A stretch of DNA of 64,000 nt, taken from the NCBI GenBank assembly GCA_048262715.1, contig JBLXEV010000001.1, positions 372,001 through 436,000 on the forward strand, in the 5' to 3' direction. Each line of letters starts with the position of its first letter. Positions within the stretch are counted from its first letter, which is position 1. The stretch is from Albirhodobacter sp048262715. GTDB lineage: Bacteria > Pseudomonadota > Alphaproteobacteria > Rhodobacterales > Rhodobacteraceae. Both the position numbers and the translations under genes were made by a program. The notes beneath the pieces were generated by a model, which saw only the letters and a program-made list of their open reading frames with translations, had not been told where the DNA came from and did no database searches. Below, piece by piece: positions 17,870-26,688 of this stretch.

Positions 17870-18870
17870 TTGAAGGCAGCGAGCCATTCATCCAGCGCGG
17901 GCTGGCGCAGGGCCTCTGCCTCGGCTTCCGAATAGGAGAAGGTCTTGGCAGGGCGCGGCAGTGCCGCAAAACCTTCAGGCAGGAACCCTTCCTTGATGAT
18001 CACCGGATAGGACCAGTTCGCCGTTGCGATCATGCTTTGGAACCCGTCCGAGAGAATATAATCCATGAAGCTCTGCGCGAGGTCCGGCGTGTCCGTCGTG
18101 TTCAACTGCGCGGCAAGCTCGGTATAGAGGTAATGCCCCTCCTCAAAGATCGCGGCGGCCTTCGTGTCGTCCTCCTCGGCGATGATGTGATAGGCGGGGG
18201 AGGTGGTGAAGGAGAGCACCATATCCACCTCGCCATCGGTGAAGAGGCCGTATGCCTCCGACCAGCCCGGCGTCACGGTCAGGACTTTGGGCGCAAGCTT
18301 GGCCCATGCCTCGGGGGCTTTGTCGCCGTAGATTGATTTCACCCAAAGCAGCAGGCCGAGACCGGAGACGGAGGAGCGCGGATCTTGGATCGCGATTTTC
18401 ACATCCATGTCCAGAAGCTGGGCGAAGGAGGTCGGCGGGGTGGCGAGTTTGGTCTTGTCATAGACAAAGGCCAACTCTGACCAATCGAAGGGCAGGAAGG
18501 TCTCATCCTCCCATGCGACGGGAAGCGTCAGCCGCGTCGCATCCTCGCCATGGGGCGCGAACAGGCCCGTCGCACGGGCGCGGGCGGTTTGATCCGAGTT
18601 CAGCCCGATCACCACATCCGCCTCGGTCTTGTCACCCTCCAGCAGCAGGCGTGGCAGGATATCGCCCGCAACGAATTGCAGATCACAGCCGCAGCTTTCC
18701 TCAAATCCAGTTTCAATCGCGGGGCCCGGACCCCATTCGGAGGTGAAATATTCAGGGGCATAAACGGTGAGCACAGGTTTATCATCGGCCAGCAAAGGCG
18801 TGGCCGCGACAAGGCATCCGAGCAGAAGGCCGCCGAGCGTCAGGTGTGAGATCGCGAGGGTGGTTTTCAT
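17866..18870 (-). CDS. thiB: Thiamine-binding periplasmic protein
   Basis: A 334-residue solute-binding protein with a signal peptide at residues 1-28 (hydrophobic core, then ATPLLA). The mature N-terminus LTVYAPEYFTSEWGPGPAIETGFEE is the usual start of ThiB-like class II binding proteins, and GWSEAYGLFTDGEVDMVLSF is in the ligand-cleft region. ATG 18870 follows GGAGAGACCT and fits the signal peptide better than the upstream frame start at 18882. First gene of thiBPQ, directly downstream of a TPP riboswitch. Confidence 0.94.
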   Translation of the reverse strand: MKTTLAISHLTLGGLLLGCLVAATPLLADDKPVLTVYAPEYFTSEWGPGPAIETGFEESCGCDLQFVAGDILPRLLLEGDKTEADVVIGLNSDQTARARATGLFAPHGEDATRLTLPVAWEDETFLPFDWSELAFVYDKTKLATPPTSFAQLLDMDVKIAIQDPRSSVSGLGLLLWVKSIYGDKAPEAWAKLAPKVLTVTPGWSEAYGLFTDGEVDMVLSFTTSPAYHIIAEEDDTKAAAIFEEGHYLYTELAAQLNTTDTPDLAQSFMDYILSDGFQSMIATANWSYPVIIKEGFLPEGFAALPRPAKTFSYSEAEAEALRQPALDEWLAAFK

Positions 18871-18917
18871 AGGTCTCTCCATAGCGCCGGACGGGGCAAG
18901 GCGGGAGAACCCGATAC

Positions 18918-18992
18918 CTTCCCTCCGCCGGTGTTAACCGGTTCAGGTTCGACGGGTTCGCTTGCGCATCTCAGCCGTGAGGCACCCCGAGG
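18918..18992 (-). ncRNA. TPP riboswitch (THI element)
   Basis: Read on the minus strand, the 5'-UTR of thiB contains the conserved TPP aptamer in order: CGGGGTGCC, GGCTGAGA, ACCCGTCGAACCTGA, and CCGGTTAACACCGGCGGAGGGA. It lies about 48 bases before the thiB ATG. The short distance to the ribosome binding site suggests control of translation start, because no clear terminator hairpin with a T-run lies between aptamer and gene; that mechanism is an inference. Thiamine excess should switch off thiBPQ. Confidence 0.93.
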
Positions 18993-19099
18993 TTTGGCCG
19001 ACCATAGGCTGTCACAAAGGCCGCGCAAAGGGGAATTTCGGGGATTTCGCTTGGAATTGCGGGGCGGCACCGCTAATCGGAAGGCAAAGGAGACCCGTG

Positions 19100-20200
19100 A
19101 TGAGCTTCAACACCTTCGGCCATATGTTCCGCGTCACCACTTGGGGGGAGAGCCACGGGCCTGCGCTGGGCGCAACCGTCGATGGCTGCCCTCCGGGGAT
19201 TGAGCTGACGGAGGAGTTCATTCAGGTGTTTCTGGATCGCCGCCGTCCGGGCCAGAGCAAGGAAACCACGCAGCGGCAAGAGGCCGACCGCGTGAAGATC
19301 CTCTCCGGCGTGTTTGAGGGCAAGACGACAGGAACGCCGATCCAGTTGATGATCGAGAACACCGATCAGCGCTCAAAGGATTACGGCGCGATTGCGCAGC
19401 AGTTCCGTCCGGGCCATGCCGATATCACCTACCACCAGAAATACGGCATCCGCGATTATCGTGGCGGCGGTCGGTCTTCCGCGCGGGAAACCGCGGCGCG
19501 GGTGGCGGCAGGTGGTGTCGCGCAGGCGGTGCTCAAGGCGCTGGTGCCGGATCTGGTGATCACCGGCTATATGATCCAGATGGGCGCGAAACATATCAAC
19601 CGCGCACGGTTCGACCGCGACGAGATCCTGCGCAATCCGTTCTTCATTCCCGATGCCGAAGTCGTCGCGGAATGGGCGGATTATCTGCAAGCGATCCGCA
19701 AGGCGCATTCCTCCGTGGGGGCGATGATCGAAGTGATGGCCGAGGGCGTTCCGGCCGGCCTAGGTGCGCCGATCTACGCGAAGATGGATACCGATCTCGC
19801 GGCGGCGATGATGTCGATCAACGCAGTCAAGGGCGTGGAGATCGGCGAGGGCATGAATGCCGCAACGCTGACCGGCGTCGAGAATGCGGATGAGATCATC
19901 ATGGGGCCGAACGGGCCGGAGTTCCTCTCGAATCACGCAGGCGGGATTTTGGGCGGGATCACCACGGGGCAGCCCGTCTCGCTGCGGTTCTCGGTCAAGC
20001 CGACCTCCTCGATTCTGACGCCCCGCCGCTCGATCAATGCCGCTGGCGAAGAGGTCGAGGTGGTGACCAAAGGCCGTCACGATCCCTGCGTGGGCATCCG
20101 TGCGGTGCCGGTTGCCGAGGCGATGATGGCTTGCGTGATTCTCGATCACCTACTGCTTGATCGTGGCCAGACGGGCGGCATTCGCGGCAAGATCGGCTAA
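19100..20200 (+). CDS. aroC: Chorismate synthase
   Basis: A 366-residue FMN-dependent enzyme making chorismate from EPSP, the last common step to aromatic amino acids, folates and quinones. Signatures present: GESHGPALGATVDGCPPG near the N-terminus, the GRSSARETAARVAAG segment and the RHDPCVGIRAVPVAEAM segment near the C-terminus. ATG 19100 has AAAGGAGA 6-13 bases upstream and gives the conserved MSFNTFGHMFRVTTWGE start; the open frame extends 46 codons back through the thi riboswitch region but is not the gene. It ends overlapping the convergent regulator by 4 bases. Confidence 0.97.
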   Translation: MSFNTFGHMFRVTTWGESHGPALGATVDGCPPGIELTEEFIQVFLDRRRPGQSKETTQRQEADRVKILSGVFEGKTTGTPIQLMIENTDQRSKDYGAIAQQFRPGHADITYHQKYGIRDYRGGGRSSARETAARVAAGGVAQAVLKALVPDLVITGYMIQMGAKHINRARFDRDEILRNPFFIPDAEVVAEWADYLQAIRKAHSSVGAMIEVMAEGVPAGLGAPIYAKMDTDLAAAMMSINAVKGVEIGEGMNAATLTGVENADEIIMGPNGPEFLSNHAGGILGGITTGQPVSLRFSVKPTSSILTPRRSINAAGEEVEVVTKGRHDPCVGIRAVPVAEAMMACVILDHLLLDRGQTGGIRGKIG

Positions 20201-20907
20201 CGGCTGTCGCAGGGTTTGCGCGGGGGTGTCCGGTGCAGCGCGCCCGTAAACTCGCGCAGCATCGGCACGCGGCGGGGGCGGAAGCTTTCCTGCGTCGCGG
20301 TCACTTTGAGCATCCGTGTGATGATGAAATGGCGATAGGCTTGGCGTAAGCAGCACCACGCCAGCAACACCTGCTCGCGGTCCAGATACACAATGCTGAG
20401 CGGCCAGATCCGCCGGAGGCTCTGCGCGCCCTCACGATCCTCGTAGCTCAGATCCAGCGCTGTCTCGTCCCAACAAGCGGAGCGAATGACCGCGAGATCG
20501 ACAGGGGGCGCGCGTCGCAGCTCGAATCGATGGGTCGAGAGCACCGCATGGGCCGCTTGTGCGGCTTGGCGCTCTGGCAGGGTTGCGGTGGTTTTGGACA
20601 GCGCCATCTCCCCCGCACGCGCCAATTCCGGGTCCGCCATATGACGCAGTGAGGCGATGCCGAGGGTGAGCGCCTCCAACTCCAATCGGGTCAGCGATTG
20701 CGGCGGCAGCGCGGGATCTTCCTCCAGCACAAACCCGTAGCCCGCCGCGCCATCAATCCGCGCGCCCGAACGGCGCAACGCCTCGATATCGCGGTAGATC
20801 GTGCGCTCGGAGACTTCGGTTTCCTGCGCGAGCTGCGTCGCCGTTGCGGGCGCGGGCAGGCGGCGCAGCGCATCCAGCAGGTGAAACAGACGATCCGCGC
20901 GGGCCAT
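20197..20907 (-). CDS. YafY-type HTH-WYL transcriptional regulator
   Basis: A 236-residue regulator with an N-terminal HTH_11 domain (residues 1-60, TQLAQETEVSERTIYRDIEALRRSGARI) and a WYL-type ligand-sensing domain from about residue 135. It is divergent from a glutathione transferase gene over a 111-base gap that holds a near-perfect palindrome, so it probably controls that gene and itself. The effector is unknown. Its stop overlaps the convergent aroC stop by 4 bases. Confidence 0.9.
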   Translation of the reverse strand: MARADRLFHLLDALRRLPAPATATQLAQETEVSERTIYRDIEALRRSGARIDGAAGYGFVLEEDPALPPQSLTRLELEALTLGIASLRHMADPELARAGEMALSKTTATLPERQAAQAAHAVLSTHRFELRRAPPVDLAVIRSACWDETALDLSYEDREGAQSLRRIWPLSIVYLDREQVLLAWCCLRQAYRHFIITRMLKVTATQESFRPRRVPMLREFTGALHRTPPRKPCDSR

Positions 20908-20943
20908 GAAACCTCCATCATAAAATTATGCTTAGGCCGGCCC

Positions 20944-20966
20944 ATCCTGTCAGAAACTGTCAGGAT
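20944..20966. promoter_or_regulatory. Probable operator for WYL regulator
   Basis: Arms ATCCTGTCAG and CTGTCAGGAT, separated by AAA, form a 10-3-10 inverted repeat with one mismatch. It lies midway between the divergent regulator (start 20907) and GST gene (start 21019). The dyad suits a dimeric HTH protein; the binding protein is inferred from adjacency. Confidence 0.6.
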
Positions 20967-21018
20967 CGCAATGCTATCTTGAGCCTCGCAACGTCCTACA
21001 AACCTACGGAGTTTTCCC

Positions 21019-21630
21019 ATGATGGATTTTTACCACGCCCCGCAATCGCGCTCGACTTCGGTCCTCACCCTGCTGGATGAGCTTGGCGCGCTCGATCAAA
21101 CCCAGATCCATATCGTGAATATCATACGCGGCGATGGCACTGGCGCGGCCGATCCTGCGAACCCGCATCCTGAGGGCAAGGTGCCCTACCTTGTTGACGG
21201 GGCGGAGCATATCCGCGAGCGCGGCGCGATCTTCGCCTATCTCACCGATAAATTCCCGCAAGCTGGGCTTGGCCCGCAAGTGGGCGAGGCGGGGCGCGGG
21301 GCCTATCTGAGCTGGCTCGCCTATTATCAGGGCGTGGTGGAGCCGGTGCTGGTGGCGCAATTCTTGAACATCGAAAATGACCAGTGGCACAGCACCTTCC
21401 GCGGCAAGGAAGATATCGGCGCGCGGATTGCCGAGGCGCTGGCCAAGGGCCCGTGGCTCTTGGGCGAGCGCTATAGCGCGGCGGATCTGCTGCTGGCCTC
21501 CCCCTTCGTGTGGTATCCGCCGTTTATGCCCGATGTTCCGGCAATCCACGACTGGGTCGAGCGGGTGAAAGCACGGCCTGCGCAGGCGCGGACGATGAAG
21601 ATGGAACAGGATTGGCGCGAGACCGTCTAA
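21019..21630 (+). CDS. Glutathione S-transferase family protein
   Basis: A 203-residue GST. The thioredoxin-fold N-terminal domain starts DFYHAPQSRSTSVLTLLDELG (Ser/Arg in the glutathione site), has the GKVPYLVDG cis-Pro loop and then HIRERGAIFAYLTDKFP, where the Glu-Arg equivalent of the usual ESxAI is seen. The helical C-terminal domain ends with GERYSAADLLLASPFVW, the N-capping box region. A CGGAG ribosome site precedes the ATG. It is paired with the divergent WYL regulator and converges on frmA across a shared terminator. Substrate unknown. Confidence 0.9.
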   Translation: MMDFYHAPQSRSTSVLTLLDELGALDQTQIHIVNIIRGDGTGAADPANPHPEGKVPYLVDGAEHIRERGAIFAYLTDKFPQAGLGPQVGEAGRGAYLSWLAYYQGVVEPVLVAQFLNIENDQWHSTFRGKEDIGARIAEALAKGPWLLGERYSAADLLLASPFVWYPPFMPDVPAIHDWVERVKARPAQARTMKMEQDWRETV

Positions 21631-21637
21631 TGCAAAA

Positions 21638-21664
21638 GGCTCCGGCGGGGGAACCGCCGGAGCC
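21638..21664. terminator. Bidirectional terminator, GST / frmA
   Basis: A perfect 11-bp stem (21638-21648 with 21654-21664) has a 5-base loop, with AAAA on the left and TGATTTT on the right. It lies between convergent genes, so it can serve both. Confidence 0.88.
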
Positions 21665-21686
21665 TGATTTTCACGATCAGCAGAGC

Positions 21687-22817
<1,131 letters not shown>

Positions 22818-22893
22818 AGCAAACTCCTCATTGTATAGATGCGGGGGACACTTGCCTAACGGCGAGCGCAACGCAACCATGGGGTTCTGTGAA

Positions 22894-23211
22894 ATGAAAA
22901 AAATGTCGATCTTTGCAGGGGTCCTCCTGCTGGCCGCATGCCAACCTGCGGCCCAAGAAACGGTGATGACTGAGACAGCGGCGATCGCCCCTGCCGAAAC
23001 AGTTTTTGAAGAGCGTCAGCCGGATCTGTGCCATGCGGTTGATTACGTGCCTTATCTGAGCCAGCCGGGCTCGGTCGTGCCGACATTGGGGATTGATCGC
23101 CGCTACCGTGTGGTGGAATGGCGCGGGATCGAGACGCAGGAATATGACGCGCAGCGCATTACCTTCCGCCTCGATGCTGCGGGCAATATCTACAATATCG
23201 ACTGCGGCTGA
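22894..23211 (+). CDS. I78-type peptidase inhibitor-like lipoprotein
   Basis: A 105-residue protein with a lipobox (LLAAC, Cys16), so probably membrane-anchored in the periplasm. The C-terminal half (DLCHAVDYVPYLSQPG to NIYNIDCG) matches the pattern of the I78 peptidase inhibitor family: a Cys near the start, Arg-Val in the middle, DAQRITFRLD and a terminal CG. Function as an inhibitor is inferred from family resemblance. An ATG at 22879 would add 5 residues; 22894 is chosen because the lysine-rich n-region begins there. A terminator follows. Confidence 0.8.
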   Translation: MKKMSIFAGVLLLAACQPAAQETVMTETAAIAPAETVFEERQPDLCHAVDYVPYLSQPGSVVPTLGIDRRYRVVEWRGIETQEYDAQRITFRLDAAGNIYNIDCG

Positions 23212-23237
23212 TCGCAGCCTCTCTGCGCTGACAGAAG

Positions 23238-23270
23238 AAACCCCCGTACTCTTCCGAGGCGGGGGTTTTT
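23238..23270 (+). terminator. Terminator of the I78 lipoprotein gene
   Basis: A 9-bp stem (23238-23246 with 23260-23268) has a 13-base loop and ends in a run of five T. It lies 26 bases after the stop codon. Confidence 0.85.
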
Positions 23271-23513
23271 ATGCAGGTGCTCTCGAGGGTGCTATACGCG
23301 GTGGGGGCGGTTACGCGCACCCTCGAGAGCCTTCGCGTTACACGCTGAGATCTATATCGCAGCGCGATGTGGCACAGTGCGGGAGACAAGGCGAAGTTTC
23401 TGCGGTGATTCCTTGTCGGAACTGCGGCGTGCGGGCCGATAGGGCGCTTGCCGCCCGTGGTGTGACGGTTGAGCGACGTTGATTTATCATCGGTGCGGTG
23501 GCACGATGAGAAT
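23271..23513. other. Non-coding stretch with strong dyads
   Basis: There is no convincing gene in this stretch, most of the 302-base gap before the DUF2794 gene. It holds a perfect 14-bp inverted repeat (23279-23292 with 23317-23330, arm GCTCTCGAGGGTGC, 24-base spacer), a 7-bp dyad GACAAGG/CCTTGTC (23385-23391 with 23411-23417) and shorter stems (ATCGC/GCGAT near 23356-23368; GGGCG/CGCCC near 23439-23453). The first dyad begins right after the lipoprotein terminator. It could be a small RNA, a structured leader of the DUF2794 gene or a protein-binding site. Open frames crossing it have atypical composition. Confidence 0.45.
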
Positions 23514-23861
23514 ATGACGGTTCAACCACCGATCCCTTTTCCACAAAACGGCCCTGCTGCGACGCAGGTCGCCTTTGATCGGCGCGAGCTGACGCAGATC
23601 ATGGGGCTTTATGGCCGCATGGTCGCCGCGGGCGAATGGCGCGATTATGGGCTCAGCTTTCTCACGGATGTCGCGGTCTTCTCGGCCTTCCGGCGGGCGG
23701 CTGAGACGCCGCTCTACCGGATCGAGAAACGCCCCAAGCTGCGCGCCAAACAGGGGATGTATGCTGTCCTCGGGCCGGATGGGCAAATCTTGCGGCGCGG
23801 GCATGACCTCACGCAGGTGCTGCGGGTGCTGGAGCGCAAGCTGATTCGGCCGATTGACTAG
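23514..23861 (+). CDS. DUF2794 family protein
   Basis: A 115-residue cytoplasmic protein. The core FDRRELTQIMGLYGRMVAAGEW, followed by AVFSAFRRA, LYRIEKRPKL and RRGHDLTQVLRVLERKL, matches the alphaproteobacterial DUF2794 family. Its function is unknown. The start is ATG 23514 since the conserved part begins about 20 residues in; a TTG at 23469 would add 15 residues and the ribosome site for either is weak. Preceded by an unusual non-coding structured stretch. Confidence 0.88.
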   Translation: MTVQPPIPFPQNGPAATQVAFDRRELTQIMGLYGRMVAAGEWRDYGLSFLTDVAVFSAFRRAAETPLYRIEKRPKLRAKQGMYAVLGPDGQILRRGHDLTQVLRVLERKLIRPID

Positions 23862-23885
23862 CCCGAGTGTGGTGACGACTGGGCC

Positions 23886-24701
23886 TCAGGGGCGGTGTAG
23901 CCCGAGGAATGGCCCGTCGCCTTGTGCTTCAATCCGCGCTTTGGCCTCGTCAATGCCTTCATACATCACACACATATAGGTGGAATTGGCGTGCAGGATC
24001 CGCGCGTCATCCGCGACCCAAGCCACATGCCCGCGCCAGAACATCAGGTCTCCGCGCTTGGGCGGGCCTTCTGCGGCGGGAAAGGCCGCGCGTTGCAGAT
24101 CGCTATCGGCAGGGCAGGATCGCCCTGCGGCCTGCATCCCGATTTGCACGAGGCCTGAGCAATCAATCCCGAAGCGCGAATTCCCGCCCCAGAGATAGGG
24201 CGTGCCGATCAGGCTTTCTGATACCGCGACAGGATCGGTAGCGGGTTGATCGCTAAGATGCTGAAGCGGAATCCATCCCTCCTCGATCTCGGCGAACTGT
24301 CCTGTGATACCGATTAAGGTCACGCGGCTGCCAAGTGAGAGGCTCATCCGGTCCGGTGATTTGAAATCGGGGGCGGTGTAGATATGCGTGGAGGGCGCGC
24401 TGACGCGGTGGGTGGCGATGCTGGTCGCGCCCAAGGCCGCGCTGCGCACCCAGCCGCAATAGCCATCTGCCTTCGATTGCACGTAATCAAACGCGCCGCG
24501 CTGATCGACGCGCAGAACCTCTGCGCCAAACAAAAGCTGACGATCCCGCTTGGCCTCCGCGCCGCCAGCCGCTGACATTACATCGACCACGGGGGCCGTT
24601 ACGCGGGCGGGCGTGCCGGTGGTAAACCGCGCAGCGTTCACCGTTCCGCGCAGCGACTCTAACGCGACCTCGCCAGAATAGGGTGTAAGCCGACGATCCA
24701 T
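23886..24701 (-). CDS. NlpC/P60 cell-wall endopeptidase with SH3 domains
   Basis: A 271-residue protein with SH3-like domains at about residues 25-165 (GAFDYVQSKADGYCGWV and FAEIEEGWIPLQHL) and a C-terminal NlpC/P60 cysteine peptidase domain. The catalytic Cys is in NSRFGIDCSGLVQ, His in WRGHVAWV and a third polar residue in ARILHANS. Such enzymes cut the D-Glu-meso-diaminopimelate bond of peptidoglycan peptides. No signal peptide is visible, so it may act in the cytoplasm on recycled muropeptides. Its ATG overlaps the M17 peptidase stop by one base (TGATG). Confidence 0.9.
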   Translation of the reverse strand: MDRRLTPYSGEVALESLRGTVNAARFTTGTPARVTAPVVDVMSAAGGAEAKRDRQLLFGAEVLRVDQRGAFDYVQSKADGYCGWVRSAALGATSIATHRVSAPSTHIYTAPDFKSPDRMSLSLGSRVTLIGITGQFAEIEEGWIPLQHLSDQPATDPVAVSESLIGTPYLWGGNSRFGIDCSGLVQIGMQAAGRSCPADSDLQRAAFPAAEGPPKRGDLMFWRGHVAWVADDARILHANSTYMCVMYEGIDEAKARIEAQGDGPFLGLHRP

Positions 24702-26050
24702 CACGCGAGATCCGGCAGCAGGGCGGGCAGCGCCGCGAGAATGGCGCGTGCGCCTTGCCCGACGCCGCCTTTCGGGCGTGCGGGGGCGGCGCTGGGCTGC
24801 CATCCGTAAATATCGAAATGCGCAAATCTTTCTGGGTCGCTCACAAAGCGGCGCAGGAACAGGGCTGCGGTGATCGATCCAGCCATCCCGCCCGCGGGTG
24901 CATTATCGAGATCGGCGATCGCGGGCTCGATCATCGCTTCATAGGGCTCCCAAAACGGCATCCGCCACAGCGGATCGCGGGCCTCAGAGGCGCCCCGCGC
25001 CAGCGCCACCGCGATATGGTCGCTATCGGTGTAGAACGGCGGGATATCCGGCCCCAAGGCCACCCGCGCGGCCCCCGTCAGCGTTGCCATGCACAGCATC
25101 AGATCGGGGCTTTCCTCCGCCCCGTAGGCAAGCGCGTCGGCCAGAACGAGACGCCCTTCGGCATCAGTATTATTCACCTCCACCGTCAGCCCTTTGCGGG
25201 AGGTGAGGATATCTTGCGGGCGGAACGCATCGCCGGAAATCGCATTCTCCACTGCGGGGATCAACACGCGCAGCCGCAGCTTGAGCCCCAGCGACATGAT
25301 CATAGACGCCAGCCCGAGGACCGTCGCCGCGCCGCCCATATCCTTCTTCATCAGCCCCATCGAAGATCCCGGCTTGATGTTGAGCCCGCCCGTATCGAAG
25401 CAGACCCCCTTGCCGACAAGCGTCAGCATAGGCCCGCTCTCGCCCCAGCGCAGATCCAGCAGACGCGGCGCGCGCGGCGAGGCGCGGCCAACGGCATGGA
25501 TCATCGGGAAGTTCTGCGCGAGCAGATCCTCGCCGCGAATGACGGTGAGCTTCGCGCCGAAACGCTCCGCAACGGCAGCGGCGGCGGATTCCAATTCTTG
25601 CGGCCCCATATCAGAGGCAGGTGTATTGATCAGATCGCGCGTGAGGGCCTCGCCTTCGGCGATCGCGCGCACCCGTTCTGGATCGACGCCCTCAGGGCAG
25701 ATCAATCGGGCTTTCTGTGGCTTCGATGATTTATAGCGATCAAAGCGATAGCCTGCGAGAAGCCACGCCAGCGCGTCCTCCTCAGTGCCCTCGGACAATG
25801 CCCAATCCCCCTCAGGCAGCGCCGCCGCCGCGCGGGCGATGCTCATCCTTGACGGGTCGCGGCCAAACAAAGCCCCCGCGGGGCGGCCATCCTCAGCTGG
25901 CAGCACGCAAAGCTGCCCCGCAGCGCCGGTAAACCCCTGCGCGCTGGCCCAAGCCGCTTGCGCTGGCGTCAGATCCGGGCGCTGCCCATCCGCACAAATA
26001 TAGAGAGGCAGAGAAGTCTCGGCGGAGGCGGGAGCGAAGTCGGGGATCAT
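24701..26050 (-). CDS. M17 leucyl aminopeptidase family protein
   Basis: A 449-residue dizinc/dimanganese aminopeptidase. The signature NTDAEGRLVLADAL is present, together with the metal and active-site segment VGKGVCFDTGGLNIKP and MKKDMGGAATVLG. The N-terminal domain is short and divergent, as in the PepB-like branch. ATG 26050 follows AAAGG; an upstream ATG at 26068 would add 6 residues. It is translationally coupled to the NlpC/P60 gene, suggesting stepwise breakdown of peptides such as those from peptidoglycan turnover. Confidence 0.93.
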   Translation of the reverse strand: MIPDFAPASAETSLPLYICADGQRPDLTPAQAAWASAQGFTGAAGQLCVLPAEDGRPAGALFGRDPSRMSIARAAAALPEGDWALSEGTEEDALAWLLAGYRFDRYKSSKPQKARLICPEGVDPERVRAIAEGEALTRDLINTPASDMGPQELESAAAAVAERFGAKLTVIRGEDLLAQNFPMIHAVGRASPRAPRLLDLRWGESGPMLTLVGKGVCFDTGGLNIKPGSSMGLMKKDMGGAATVLGLASMIMSLGLKLRLRVLIPAVENAISGDAFRPQDILTSRKGLTVEVNNTDAEGRLVLADALAYGAEESPDLMLCMATLTGAARVALGPDIPPFYTDSDHIAVALARGASEARDPLWRMPFWEPYEAMIEPAIADLDNAPAGGMAGSITAALFLRRFVSDPERFAHFDIYGWQPSAAPARPKGGVGQGARAILAALPALLPDLA

Positions 26051-26153
26051 GGCAGGCCTTTCTGGCAATTTGCCCTAGCCTAGCCATCCCCACGCCGCCC
26101 GCAAGGCCCCCCAATGCATCCCAAAGCGCCTCAAAGCGCGGCATCAGCGCCGT

Positions 26154-26534
26154 TTAGCCGATTAGATCGCCGCTATCCCAGATCGCGGTGAGCGCCCGAT
26201 CTCCGATCCGGATCAAGCGGTTAAGCGTCGCCGCCAGCCCGACCTGATCTTCCGCCTGTGCGCAGGCAATGACATCGCGGGCCACGGCTGCGATCGCATC
26301 CATCCCGAGCGGCACCGCCAGCTTCACCAACTTCTCCCCCGCGATGATCACGCGGTCCGGCGCTTTGCGCTCGGCGGCGCGGGACATGGTGGAAATATGC
26401 ACCGCCATATCCTCCATCGCGCAGGCGAGAAGTTGCTCGGCACCTTGCGGCCCCAATTCCGCATAGAGTGCGATGACATGCGTTTGATCCAACCGGATGG
26501 CTTCATCCAGCCTTAGCTTTTCGATTTTCGACAT
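26154..26534 (-). CDS. Hypothetical protein (126 aa, all-alpha)
   Basis: A 126-residue soluble, probably all-helical protein. I do not recognise the family with certainty. It has one helical stretch with HISTMSRAAERK and a later VARDVIACAQAED region; the pattern is loosely like a four-helix phosphotransfer domain, but no HxxKG motif is present. It lies 103 bases upstream of the M17 peptidase on the same strand and is divergent from the carbonic anhydrase gene. The composition and codon use match its neighbours, so it is probably a real gene. Confidence 0.7.
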   Translation of the reverse strand: MSKIEKLRLDEAIRLDQTHVIALYAELGPQGAEQLLACAMEDMAVHISTMSRAAERKAPDRVIIAGEKLVKLAVPLGMDAIAAVARDVIACAQAEDQVGLAATLNRLIRIGDRALTAIWDSGDLIG

Positions 26535-26688
26535 GACTATCCCCTATATCCCGTTTGATCGGGCCCCCAAGCCCAGAGCGACAATGACGCGAGGGTGTCA
26601 AGAAAACGTGTAAGGGTGTCGTATTTCCCTCTCGAATTAGATCCAATTTGCGCCTATGAAATGACAGGTCAACGAAGAGGTATTTTCG

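Noticed and set aside
23093..23482. A 129-codon plus-strand frame crossing the lipoprotein end and the hairpin region
   Set aside because: It runs through the end of the I78-type gene in another frame and through a terminator and a perfect 14-bp dyad; no ribosome site or domain.
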